A stretch of DNA of 64,000 nt from Pteria penguin (Eukaryota > Mollusca > Bivalvia > Pterioida > Pteriidae): positions 31,175,005 through 31,239,004 of the forward strand of contig CM068583.1 of NCBI GenBank assembly GCA_035048485.1. The letters run 5' to 3'. The number at the start of each line of letters is the position of its first letter. Position 1 is the first letter of the stretch. This document shows, one piece after another, positions 23,830 through 59,333 of the stretch. Under the pieces are notes generated by a model. That model was given only the letters and a program-made list of their open reading frames with translations, ran no database searches and was not told the origin of the DNA. The translations under genes and the position numbers were made by a program.

Positions 23830-24474
23830 GTACTTCATGATTTTCCAGTAAATATGTACACCTTTAAGAATAAGGGATAGTTGATTGATCGTTAAATGCC
23901 CGACATCGCACCTTCTGCCACCTTTTCATTATGACGTCATAAATAAATGGCCCGTCAAACATGAATTTAACTGTGACGTTACAATGAAACTATGTAAATG
24001 GGCCGCATGGCCCGTTAAAGCCGATGGTCCCTCAATACGGGGAGGAGGTTAACTTGCAATGACTTTAGGTACAGTTGTGCGGCTGGAGTCGCTGCGACCG
24101 TACCCATTTATATATTGGGCGAAGTGTTAAATCATACCCATTCATTACTGACAATAATGAAAATCATCATACCCATTCCGACCGTATTCATATATTTTAC
24201 GATAGGAAAGATACCTGTTAACAATTGATATATATATATTTGAAAATGATACCCTTTATATTAATATATTGGTTTGCCTTAAAAATATATCCCATTCCAG
24301 ACGCAGCTTTATATAGGAAGTATTAATTTTAGCTCACCTGAGCCAAAGACCATAGACTCCGTACAGTTTACATAGCCCCCCCCCCCCCCCCCCAATCCAC
24401 AAACAAAAAACCTGAAACAATGAGTAATAATATAATTATAATAATAATGTTTACATCTTCCATCTTCCTCATTT
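23830..24474. other. Intergenic, with a fragment of hairpin-ended family 1
   Basis: No gene. The word TTTTAGCTCACCTGAGCC (24327-24344) matches the left end of the elements at 29120 and 39545 but the match stops there. A C-run lies at about 24367-24384. Confidence 0.55.
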
Positions 24475-24901
24475 CAAGCCTGGCCTAGTGGTATCGCGTC
24501 GGACTCCTGATCGGGAGGCCGGGGTTCGAGTCCCGCTCTGGTCATGCCGGTGTCATGTCTTTCGGATGAGACAGTAAACACCGAGGCCCCGTGTCGTGGT
24601 ATGCATGGCACGTTAAAGATCCCTCACCGCTTCTGGCACAACCCTGGCGACCTTACACCGAGAAATTCCCAAGACCTAATCTATGATAGACTAGTAATAC
24701 GTCAACCTGTTGACGTGTTACTAGTCTATTAAGGATTACGTCTTGGGAATTTCTCAATGTAAGGTCACCCCTGTGCTTCGGGTGGGTCCGTTGCAAAGGC
24801 CAAAATTTGCCAGTATGCCCCGCATCAGGCAGATGCCGTCACCCGGCATATACGTGAAATATTCGTGGTGTGACGTAAAACAAAAATCAATCAATCAATC
24901 A
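24475..24901 (+). mobile_element. tRNA-derived SINE, interrupted by a MITE
   Basis: Same SINE family (box A TGGCCTAGTGGT, box B GGTTCGAGTCC, TCAA tail), with GGCG missing from its 5' end. A 13-bp duplication ATCTTCCTCATTT lies at 24462-24474 and 24902-24914. A 141-bp insertion at 24634-24774 splits it. Confidence 0.9.
24634..24774. mobile_element. 141-bp MITE inside the SINE
   Basis: Inverted repeats of about 30 bp (GCGACCTTACACCGAGAAAT / ATTTCTCAATGTAAGGTCAC and inward), with a second palindrome at the centre around GACTAGTAATACGTCAAC. It interrupts GCTTC of the SINE body, which is repeated on both sides (24629-24633 and 24775-24779). Intact SINE copies have it once, which fits a 5-bp duplication. 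Confidence 0.85.
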
Positions 24902-25054
24902 ATCTTCCTCATTTTAGTTCAGTGTTGTACGTGATGAAAGCAGTCTAAGGTTGTATACATGTATATTGCATGTATGAGTGTGTCGTGAAGCTGAAATGTT
25001 GTCTGATGAATACACCTACTACAAGACATGAGAGTGGAGTCGTAGGGGTCAAGA

Positions 25055-25088
25055 CAGAGACATAGACTGAAAGTAGTCTATGTCTCTG
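25055..25088. mobile_element. 34-bp palindromic mini-insertion with 7-bp TSD
   Basis: CAGAGACATAGACT ... AGTCTATGTCTCTG around a short AT-rich loop, bordered exactly by GTCAAGA at 25048-25054 and 25089-25095. Confidence 0.87.
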
Positions 25089-25095
25089 GTCAAGA

Positions 25096-26032
25096 TTTGT
25101 ATTCATAGATATTTTGAGTAACCGAATGCAAATTTTCAGTCTGCAGAAGAAGGAGAGCAGGCTCTCTTATGTAGTATGATAACAGCATGTATTATTTATA
25201 AATCTGAGAAAAAAAAAGCGGTGAGAATTTTGCAATGATTTTTTAATATATAAAGGAAACAAGGAAAAAACTGTGCATAGTGTACTGATGCCAGACTATG
25301 GTTTTGATTGACAAAGTCTACCACTTTACAAGTATCCCACCGGGAAGGCCCGGAGCCTCCGCAAGCTTGAATCACCTATGCCCCCCTCCCCCGCACCTTT
25401 TTTTCAGCACTGTGTGCCTCGGATGAGGCTCCGTCTAGCACCGCCCCTGCTAATCGAGTTTAGTTGTACAGTACAGTCGGCCAAGGAAGAGGTTAGCAAG
25501 AATGATCCTTGAACATTTATTCCTATAGGGATGTTGTTCATCGTTTCGCTTGTCAATAATAAAACCTATATCGACCGTAACACATTTATATTTTTCTTAT
25601 TTTATGCAAGACTTTAATAACATTACAAAAGCAGGTCGAATGTGGATCTGATGAAACTCTGCCAGAATTTTCCAGACTGCTTTACATAAATGAATGTCGG
25701 ACTTCATTGGATTCGGATTTTAGTATAGGGGCATATTCTGCGACTCTAATATGTTTTGTGTATTCAACATTTTATCGACCATATTTGTATATATATGAAA
25801 TTCACCTTTAAGTTCAAAATGCATCACAGTTTCTTATTCGAAACAGAAAATGTCCTATAAGTGTCTGGACATCTTTATTTCAGTTTATACCGAGTTGTAT
25901 ATAATTTATTTCTGCGCATGCGTGAACTCTGCTGTCGAACTTACATCACACGTGCTTGCAAGGACATTCAGAGACAGAAGGGTAATATTCTCTTGCCAAT
26001 CTCGAAACGTTCACGGGGAAGACAAAGTGAAA
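25096..26032 (+). promoter_or_regulatory. Upstream region and probable 5' UTR of mortalin-1
   Basis: This ~940-bp stretch should hold the promoter and 5' leader. I found no clear heat-shock element (inverted GAA/TTC triplets at proper spacing) and no certain TATA box. The reading frame of exon 1 stays open upstream to an ATG at 25850. The paralogue has an in-frame stop before the matching ATG, so this extension is probably untranslated. Confidence 0.4.
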
Positions 26033-50980
<24,948 letters not shown>

Positions 50981-51214
50981 TTGGTCATTAGATAGAGTGT
51001 GAATTAGATATATGAGTGACTGCACTCGACATGCATCAGTGATTGTGCATAGTGTTTGTGATATTTGATCTGTACATGTACTTGTTGTGTAAGATAATAG
51101 GTCATTGTTATCCAGTCTTATGCTTACATCATATTTATGTATACAATACAGATAGCATATAAAACAGGAAGTCAGTGTCAATAAGTGAAAGTTAGATATC
51201 TTTCTGTTTTCCTT

Positions 51215-51220
51215 AATAAA
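51215..51220 (+). promoter_or_regulatory. HSPA9: Mortalin-1 polyadenylation signal
   Basis: AATAAA 235 nt after the stop codon, followed by T-rich sequence. A second AATAAA lies near 51420. It is the most likely mRNA end signal. Confidence 0.65.
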
Positions 51221-51589
51221 GGAGATTCATTCATATTTCATTTCACTTGTCAGATACATGTACATTGCATCAGATTTTATGGATTGCATCAAAATTTTAT
51301 TGATTAATCATCATTTCTGAACAGAACCAATCATATTAATAGTCTTTCTTTGAAAAGTCATTAAAATATTTTGCAACAGAATGTGGCAATCTTCTATCTT
51401 CATCTTACTGAAATATTGATAATAAAGTAAGTTATTATCTGACTTATGTATGAATTTATCATAATGATATGATCATTAAAAGAGTATCTGTTGTAAATTG
51501 TAATATATCCCATTCAGAAATATAAACCACAGTTCATTCTTCGCATTGAAAATAAATTTTAAAAGATAAGCTCTTCTTTATTTATTGTA

Positions 51590-52050
51590 ATATGCCCACA
51601 TAATAAAGTGAGCATATCATGCTATACCACTACCGTCCATCTGTCCTGTGCATCTTGTCTTCGCAAGTTCTTCTAAACCTATGAGAGGATTTTGATGAAA
51701 CTTCGTACAATGAAAGAACACCCTGTGAAGATATGCATGTTAGAAGTGAAATACTGTCTAAAAAGATTTACAAAAGTTACAACCCTTGAGCTTAGATTTT
51801 TCTATGCTAAATACCTTGTCTTCATAATTCCTTTGGGGGATTTTGATGAAACTTGTACAAAGAAAAATCACATAATGAAGATGTACATATTGAACATGAA
51901 TGTTTACACCTCAAAAAATGTGCAAAGATGATCAACAAACAAACAAAACCAATAAACAATTGAAGAAAACTGAAATATTTTACCAGTGTCAAAAGAAATC
52001 TAAATTTACCACAATAAGATTTTGTTCTAGTTTGTATGATCCCTAGGATG
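51590..52050 (+). repeat. Dispersed repeat, also at 61080-61790
   Basis: Both contain subunits with GATTTTGATGAAAC, AAGAACACC, AAGATGT(A/G)CATATTG, and share the tail ATCTACATTTACCACA...CCCTAGGAT. This copy has two subunits; the other has four. Confidence 0.7.
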
Positions 52051-52201
52051 AAAAAATGCTAGCGTTCTATGTGTGGTTTAACTGTACTTTTTTTTCTTTT
52101 CTTTTCCGTTTTTGAAAATGCAGTCAATTCTTACGGACTGGAACGTAGAAACTTGAATTCACAGATCGGTCGCAATTCCATTTTCTATTCATAAATATAT
52201 A

Positions 52202-52470
52202 AACTGGTGTATCTAAGTGGAGGAGGTGCTGTGCTTATGACCGAAAGGTCTCGGGTTCGATTCCCACTGTGGGCACACTGGTGTTCTGTCTTTCGGATGT
52301 GACAATAAAAACCGAGATCTCGTTTCATAGTAGGCGTGGCACGTAAAAGATCTCTCACGGCTTGGGGTTGGTCCGTTGCAGAGGTAAAAATTACTATGCG
52401 ATGCATCAAGTAGATACAGTCACCATATACGTGAAATAGTCGTGGAGTGACGTAAAACAATAATAAAACA
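52202..52470 (+). mobile_element. tRNA-derived SINE, second subfamily
   Basis: Box B GGTTCGATTCC at about 52254 and box A-like ATCTAAGTGGA near 52211. The body shares CTTTCGGATG, CGTAAAAGATC and GTGAAATAGTCGTGGAGTGA with the other SINEs. The ends are worn; no clear duplication. Confidence 0.75.
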
Positions 52471-52938
52471 GTCCGTTCGTGAATATGTATCTCCAACTCA
52501 AACTTAAATGTTGAAAACCTGTTGAGTTTCTGCATGGCACCTTCAGCAGAACAGATTAAGTTTGAGTGATAATTTTCAAAAGCTTTTATAACTCATTTTG
52601 TCATGAATGAGGTTGAACTATGCATTTTAAAGTCCCCTTCTAGCAAATTTTAAAAAATGGGACTTTAGATTTGCAGTCCATCAGTCTGGCAATCAGATTT
52701 CCACATTTTTTTCGTCATGCTTACAGTTTATCATCTGATTTATGGCACATTGCTTTACCATGACAAGTTACAGATCAAGTTCAAATTTCGTTACGGTTCG
52801 TAAGGGACATGCTATATACGTCCTGGGTTTGTTGACATTTTTTTAATGTTAAGTTACTGTCCTTGTACCAGGAAAATTAATACAAAATCTCAGTTATGCA
52901 GTATGTATTCCCAGAAATGTATTCACAGTATCAGATAG

Positions 52939-53034
52939 TCTGGTTCCCGGGACCCCTCTGGAATTTTTGATGTGTTAGAAATAGCTAACAGCAGCAAAAA
53001 ATAAAAAAATCCAGAGGGATCCCGGGAATCGGAC
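52939..53034. mobile_element. 96-bp inverted-repeat MITE
   Basis: TCTGGTTCCCGGGACCCCTC pairs with the inverse of GAGGGATCCCGGGAATCGGA, continuing through TGGAATTTTT (about 30-bp arms, few mismatches), with a ~35-bp loop. Intergenic. Confidence 0.75.
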
Positions 53035-53539
53035 GAAGTATCGGCTTCTTATGAATGTATGCATTGTAAAATTTGTTGTGGACTGTAAAGGGGGGGGGGG
53101 GCATGTGTTGCTTCAGTAATAATACCTAGAATGCTTATTGTTATCATACCCAGGATTGTATTAGAATCGCCTCTTTCTTCAATTTTCATTGTTTGTCTAG
53201 TTCTTATAAAGAGGGTTCTTTTTATCAATACAAAGACTTGTGCTGATATCCACCACAGTAATAGCCAATATATATCCGGGCCATTCTGGCCGATACTGTA
53301 ACCATTTACATATTGTACCGTGGATTTGGTGATGAAAATGTCTACTTTGTATCATTTCCAGTAAAATCTTATTTGAATTGTCTGTTATTGTACATCCCGA
53401 AATGAGCCTTTAATGATTTTTTATCAGAACTTTGATTACAGGTACTCGATTATTATGATAAGGTGTGTTATAACCTCGAAGAAAGCCATACGTGTCTGTA
53501 TAACATTTGACAGGTAAATTCCTCATAACCAATTGTTTC

Positions 53540-54420
53540 ATTGGACCTCGTCACCTTGACTTTGGACTTTGACATACTTTTCAAAAACTTTTACCTGGGC
53601 TATTTCTTTTGAATCGTAAGAGATAATACTTTGATATATCACATGTAGATTTCTTATAACCAGAACTTTCATTTGTCGCCATACCTTTTGGCCTTGACCT
53701 TGAACTTTGACCTGCTTTTCAAAAACTTTATCCTGAGCTATATCTTTTGAACCGTTCGAGAAAGGACTTTGATAATTCACATGTAGAATTTTTATGACCA
53801 CTACGCTAATTTGTTTCTATCACTTTTGACCTCGTCAACTTGACCTTGGCCATTGACGTACTTTTCAAAAACTTAAACTTTGGTTGTATCTTTTCAACCA
53901 TTGCAGATAGGGCTTTGATATTTCAGATGTGGATTCCTTATGATCAGAAATTTCATTTGTGCCATCACTTTCAGCTCGTGGCCTTGACCCTAGACCTTCA
54001 CCTACTTTTCAAAAAAGGTTAACTTTGCCTATATCTTTTCAACCATTATAGCTGTGATATGTCACATGTAGTTTCCGTAAGACAAGAACTCTCACTTGGT
54101 GCCATTACTTTTGACCTTGGACTTTGACCTACTTTTCAAAAACAATCTGGATTTCATCGTTTGAACCGTTAAACATAGGACTTTGATATTACATGTGTAA
54201 ATTCCTTATGACCAGAGCTTTCATTTGGTACCATCTAGTTTACCTCATGACCTTGACCCACTTTTCATAAACTTTATTCAGGGCTTTATCTTTTGAACCG
54301 TTAAAGTTAAGGCTTTGGTATTTCATGTATAGACCAAAGCTTTCATTTTGTGCCATCTCTTTTTATTTCATGACCTTGAACGTTGACTTACTTTTCAAAG
54401 CACATTGAATTTGATTTTAA
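53540..54420 (-). repeat. Tandem array, ~120-145-bp unit, about seven copies
   Basis: CTTTTCAAAAACTT words recur at about 53577, 53713, 53860, 54004, 54131, 54252 and 54391, each after TTGACCT words (AGGTCAA on the minus strand). Diverged copies. Confidence 0.8.
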
Positions 54421-56020
54421 TGTCCATTAGATTATTATGACCTGCACTGACGAGTGATGTTTTTTTTAACAACTCTTGTTTTTTTTTTTTCACTCCGTTG
54501 TCACTAGCGTTACGAGAACGTATCGAGACCTTGACTATAGGTCATGGTCACAATTTACAGAATACCTTCACATTCACAGTGACATGAATTTTTAATGATT
54601 ACCTATATGAAAATGGTGTCATGAGCTAGACTCAAGGTCAAGACAGCGCAACTCGTTGGTTTTCCGACCATAACGCGCTTTTATAATTAGTAGTTTCATG
54701 TATCCGATTCTTAACCATATGTCACCTATTAAGGGTGTGTCATGACATAGATGGAAAGACATACCTTCAAGGTCAAAATATCTTTTGAAAAATAGAAATG
54801 CTACTGTATTAGGTATTTGTCTTATCTCAGTTGTTCTGATCTACAAAGAATGTTTGACAAGGTTTTTTTTACGTATACACACCTGGGTACGTACCTGTTA
54901 ACAATGTTTTGTCACTTTGAAAAAATCCCTGTGACTTTGCCTGTCTGATTTTTCATTTGCGTTCCATTCAATTCTTGATATAAAATCTTGGTTTTGCGTT
55001 TGTATCACTTGCCCTCATCTACACTAATGTACCCCTACCCACTCGTTGCTATTTTGACGTTTTCAGCTGTCGAATTACATTATTTTAGTTAACTTTCCCT
55101 GTGACTGATTTCACATATAAATTATGATAATAATGTAATCTAGGGAGGGTAGTCCTTACTATTAACATTTGTAGACCCAGCATAAAGTTGGAGGATCAAT
55201 CATGAAGATAAAAATATATGATTTACAGATAGTTTTTATGGCATTTTTCTTATTTTCCTTAATTTTAGATTTAGGAATATTGAACCAATTATTTACAAAT
55301 TTCGATACAATTTCCTCTTATCACAATAAGTAAATTGATTTTTTATCTAACAGCGGTCACTTAATCCCTAAGTAAAGATAAGCTGACATTTTAATTTGGG
55401 TAAAGAGATTGTTTCTTTTGTAACTCGTCGCGTCGTTTATTCTTATTACGTAATCTAATTGCTCTGGTCACCTTAAGTTGTTTTTCGAGATTCCGACCCT
55501 GGATATTCTTTATTTGTGAGCTGAGGCCCACGAAGGGTTATCCCAATTCTCGTTACATATACTTACATAGGTAAATTATTGTGATTACCCTTAAGAAACC
55601 TGCCATTGTTTAGGTCGGGTATTTTACGTCACAGCCTGGCAGAGGCCAGAAAAGGGATTTTTGTAAAAGAGTTTAAATACTTATATACTATATGATAATT
55701 AATTAACCTCTTTGGGACCCAGCTAATGTCCGAGGGTCCAAGAACTCCGCGTCCGTGCCCAGCGCGTCACTTTATGCTGGCACGTCAACAAATAAAGAAG
55801 TAAACCTTAAATTTGCTGTTCTCATAATTTTCAGTGGTGATTACGGACCATACGAACAATTCCAGTTCCAGAAACCCAAACAAGAGAGTTCGAACCCCAC
55901 AACAAATTAAGAACCCACACGAAAATCGTATCCGTGATAGATCTTTCACAATAACTAAAGATAAGCATCCTTCACGACGTTTGCAATAAAACATTATCTA
56001 GCTATTACTAATTGTGTAAC
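54421..56020. other. Intergenic, no gene recognised
   Basis: A T-run near 54478-54490 and a few CAAGGTCA words; otherwise unremarkable AT-rich DNA. Confidence 0.5.
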
Positions 56021-56100
56021 ACATGTATACACATTGGATGAAGAGGTTTCCTCAGCTTACACATGTATACACATTGGATGAAGAGGTTTCCTCAGCCTAC
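56021..56100 (+). repeat. 40-bp tandem duplication
   Basis: Two copies of ACATGTATACACATTGGATG plus 20 more bases, differing at one position. Recent local duplication. Confidence 0.95.
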
Positions 56101-56249
56101 ACCATCCGTCACTGATGAATATTTAACTTACTTGAGTACTGGGATATTCAGATTCCGGCAATGCTCGGTATCATGGTACTGTAGCTAAAATAAATTCATA
56201 CTATGACTGTTGAATATAAATACATGTATCAATACATGCATATGCATAG

Positions 56250-58125
56250 ATGTGATATTGTGGTCGTAACAATTTTACTTGCTGTGTAAAGTGTTACAAC
56301 TGATCGAAATTTGAAGAAAAGACGGAAAATATTTAGATACGTAGGAAATATTAAGTGTTTTCACTAAAAAACAATGCAAAAAATATGCCTATTGTTTTTG
56401 TACAAATCGACCAGCGCCTACATGTATGGCATCGATCGGAAACATTGACGAGATCTCATCTTTTATTGCTACATCACACTTGATCGTTTATACAAGTACC
56501 TGTGACTTGATTTGTAAGTGACAGTAATCAACCTTAAAACGTTCAAAGTAGATCTCTTATTTTCCCAAGGTAAAATTTGGAACATCATGAAATTGTTTTA
56601 CCTAAGTGAAGTTCATTTCAGTTTATTCTAATTTTGGAGAAAAATATTCGAAAATGAGAGAAGTCCTAAAAATCAACATTTTATTCTTAAAGTCAGATGA
56701 ATGATCCGATTCTACATTAAGAAAATGGGGATTGTAGGAAAATAATTAAACTGATGCATTGATTTTTGTGTATGAAATAAATATGGAAATAGTACACTGA
56801 TGTTAATAATGATTGTTACTGTGTCATTATGTTTTCATCTCATGGGAGAGAGGAGTCAGTCTCCGTGTCCCTTAACAGAGACCCCGAGCTTGCTAGATGG
56901 CCTGATTCTCTAGCGTACATTGCTTTGTTCATCTACCAACATTTGTTTTACTTTATGCTTTGCATCAATCTGATTAAAACAATATCTTTATTCCGCTTCT
57001 CTATTTGTCCCATTGCGGATAAAGATCTGGCGAAACCCCGTATGAGGTCATGTTCTGGTGAACTCTGATTTTCAACCAATCAGTGGATCGGCTACAATTC
57101 ATAGGAATGAAATTAACATTCCCAGAGTGCGTGACCCACAAGGTAGTTCTTGACAAGCGTAGCTTTTTAAAAAGCTTAGGTTGCAATCGGAATAGCAATA
57201 GAACTTCAAGCTATTGGTAACAAAACCAAATGGCTTTATGTAAATAGGAATTACATGTACTTGTTTTTGAAACCATCTTTTTTTTTTTTTATTGCCCATT
57301 TGTGAATTTTCCCGCTAAAATTTCTCAAGCCACGCCGCTTTTCCTTTTTAGGAAAGTCTCGCGGATGTTATCGCTCATATTCGGAAATAAGTTAGTTTCT
57401 GTAGTGAGCAAATCTTTTTTTTTTTTAATTGTGAACATTTTATAAGATTTATTTCTAGAAATCTCAATATTTACAGCAGAATTATGTGCTAATAGTGTTT
57501 CTCAGTACTAGATTATGACCCAACATGCTACGCTAATGGAGTTTGCACATGCGCTCTCAAAGCGAATTTACTATCTTAATATACAATCGGCCGAGGCCGA
57601 TTGCAAACAGTGTTTGTTACATATTGCGTCATTATTACGTGCCTAGCCGAGTCACTGATTGGCTATGAAAAATAACAGTTTCCGTGACTGAAACGTCATC
57701 AGAGTTCACCAGAACATGACCTCTTACGGGGATTCGCCAGATCAATATCCGTAATGGGACAAATAGAGAAGCGGAATAAAGATATGGTTTTAATCAGATT
57801 GGCTTTGCATGTCACTGTCATTCGTATAGTATTATGTAATTATCTTCTGACTGGGTGTTAATTCAGCATCTTAAATATCGTTAATACCCCATTACCCCCT
57901 CGATCAGTCCTATTTCCGTCGTATAGACCCTTTCGACGTTACTGCGGGACTAACATTCATTTATAAGATTTCTGTATAAAAATCTAAATTACTTTATAAA
58001 GTTTGCGTTATATGATACAAACCATTACACACACTATGACATAAAATCTTCTCATTTCTACGATAAGTCAAATTTCGATCAGTTGTAACACTTCACACAG
58101 CAAGTAAAATATTACGAATGCTTTA
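56250..58125. mobile_element. Nested inverted-repeat structure
   Basis: The outer pair (about 56265-56325 and 58060-58120) is marked by TTTTACTTGCTGTG and TGTTACAACTGATCGAAATT. The inner pair (about 56955-57100 and 57640-57815, arms ~115-150 bp) is marked by TTATTCCGCTTCTCTATTTG and AGGTCATGTTCTGGTGAACT. No transposase frame. Likely one TIR element inside another, or a single long element with two palindromic zones. Confidence 0.75.
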
Positions 58126-59294
58126 TTTTGCAACTTTTCTTGGAACATTGTCTCGTATTATAAGCGAAAAGTGCGATTTCAGAAATTATCATGGTACATA
58201 TAATACTGCAGTATTATTGTGTTAACAAACAAGAAGCTATAACTGTCAACGAGAAAACAGAAGACATCTGACCGAGCTGTATGACACAAATCACCAAACA
58301 CACGCACATAAAACATGATAATAGTAAAATATACCAAAGATTTATAAACCGGCAATATCTTGTTTATAAGTCCATGAATATACACAGAAAACGACACGAG
58401 TACAACAGTTACGATACCGACTTAGGACGGTCGACTAAAGTTACAAACGTCACTCAGTTGGTGTGGTTGACCACAAACAAGAAGCTAACTGTAACAACTG
58501 AAAACCATTGGGCCTAGCGCTCTACACTGGGAAAGGGAGAAAGGGACATCACCCCTGCCTTGACACAGCAAAGGAGCAGATTCAAGTTGTCGTGAAAAGG
58601 GGATCCCTCTGTAAACTCTTCAAAACTTAGAAATGTTTTATATGAAATTCGCGAAAACTTGCATGTAGGCCTGTTAAGAAGCTTCTTCAGTGGGACTTTG
58701 CATGCTGCAACCCCCACCCCATCAGCTTACAACATTTGTATACATCTTGAATATTATTACATGCAAAAGGTAAAGCAGAATTGCAAAGAACACCAGAAGA
58801 CTTTGCTAATAGGTCAATATACTACGAGTTCAATATATAACGTATACAATATGACTTCCTCATGATAAGATGCAGTGAATATACAACAAGTTAGTGCAAG
58901 AAATGAGCAAATTGGGTAATTAGCATCTGATGAAATACTTTTAAGGCAAGTAGTCTATAAAAGTAGTAACTCAATCATCAGAATTCGTTCTTACAGTCTC
59001 ATAGTGTAAAAATTGTTGTGCAGTTAATTTATAAATGCAGTTAATAATGTGATTTGCTTGAAAATTATAATTTTTAGTAATTTTACAATGAACACTAGGA
59101 ATGAACACGAATTCGAATTAACGATATATATCCGGAACCGGTGGACGTCATTTAAACATATCACTTAAAGTGAAAATCGGGAACGGACATTGGGTCAACG
59201 ATTTCCCACACGTGGAGACAAGGGTGAAGTGTCATTGCCATTTTACTGGTTGAATAATCTGTGTGTATAGTTTTCATCGTTATATTTAAGCAAA
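58126..59294 (+). promoter_or_regulatory. Upstream region of mortalin-2
   Basis: Probable promoter and 5' UTR of the second mortalin gene. No clear TATA box or heat-shock element. An in-frame TAG at 59268-59270 fixes the start codon downstream. No similarity to the mortalin-1 upstream region was noticed. Confidence 0.4.
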
Positions 59295-59333
59295 ATGAAG
59301 CGAGCACGACATATTGCGAACATATATAAGCAG
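59295..59333 (+). CDS. HSPA9: Mortalin-2 exon 1
   Basis: Thirteen codons, in-frame stop 27 nt upstream, A at -3 of the ATG, phase 0 donor GTAAGA. Confidence 0.85.

Noticed and set aside
25840..26032. Heat-shock element near mortalin-1 (GAA and TTC triplets)
   Set aside because: Triplets are present but their spacing does not match the alternating nGAAn pattern; no three proper units in a row.
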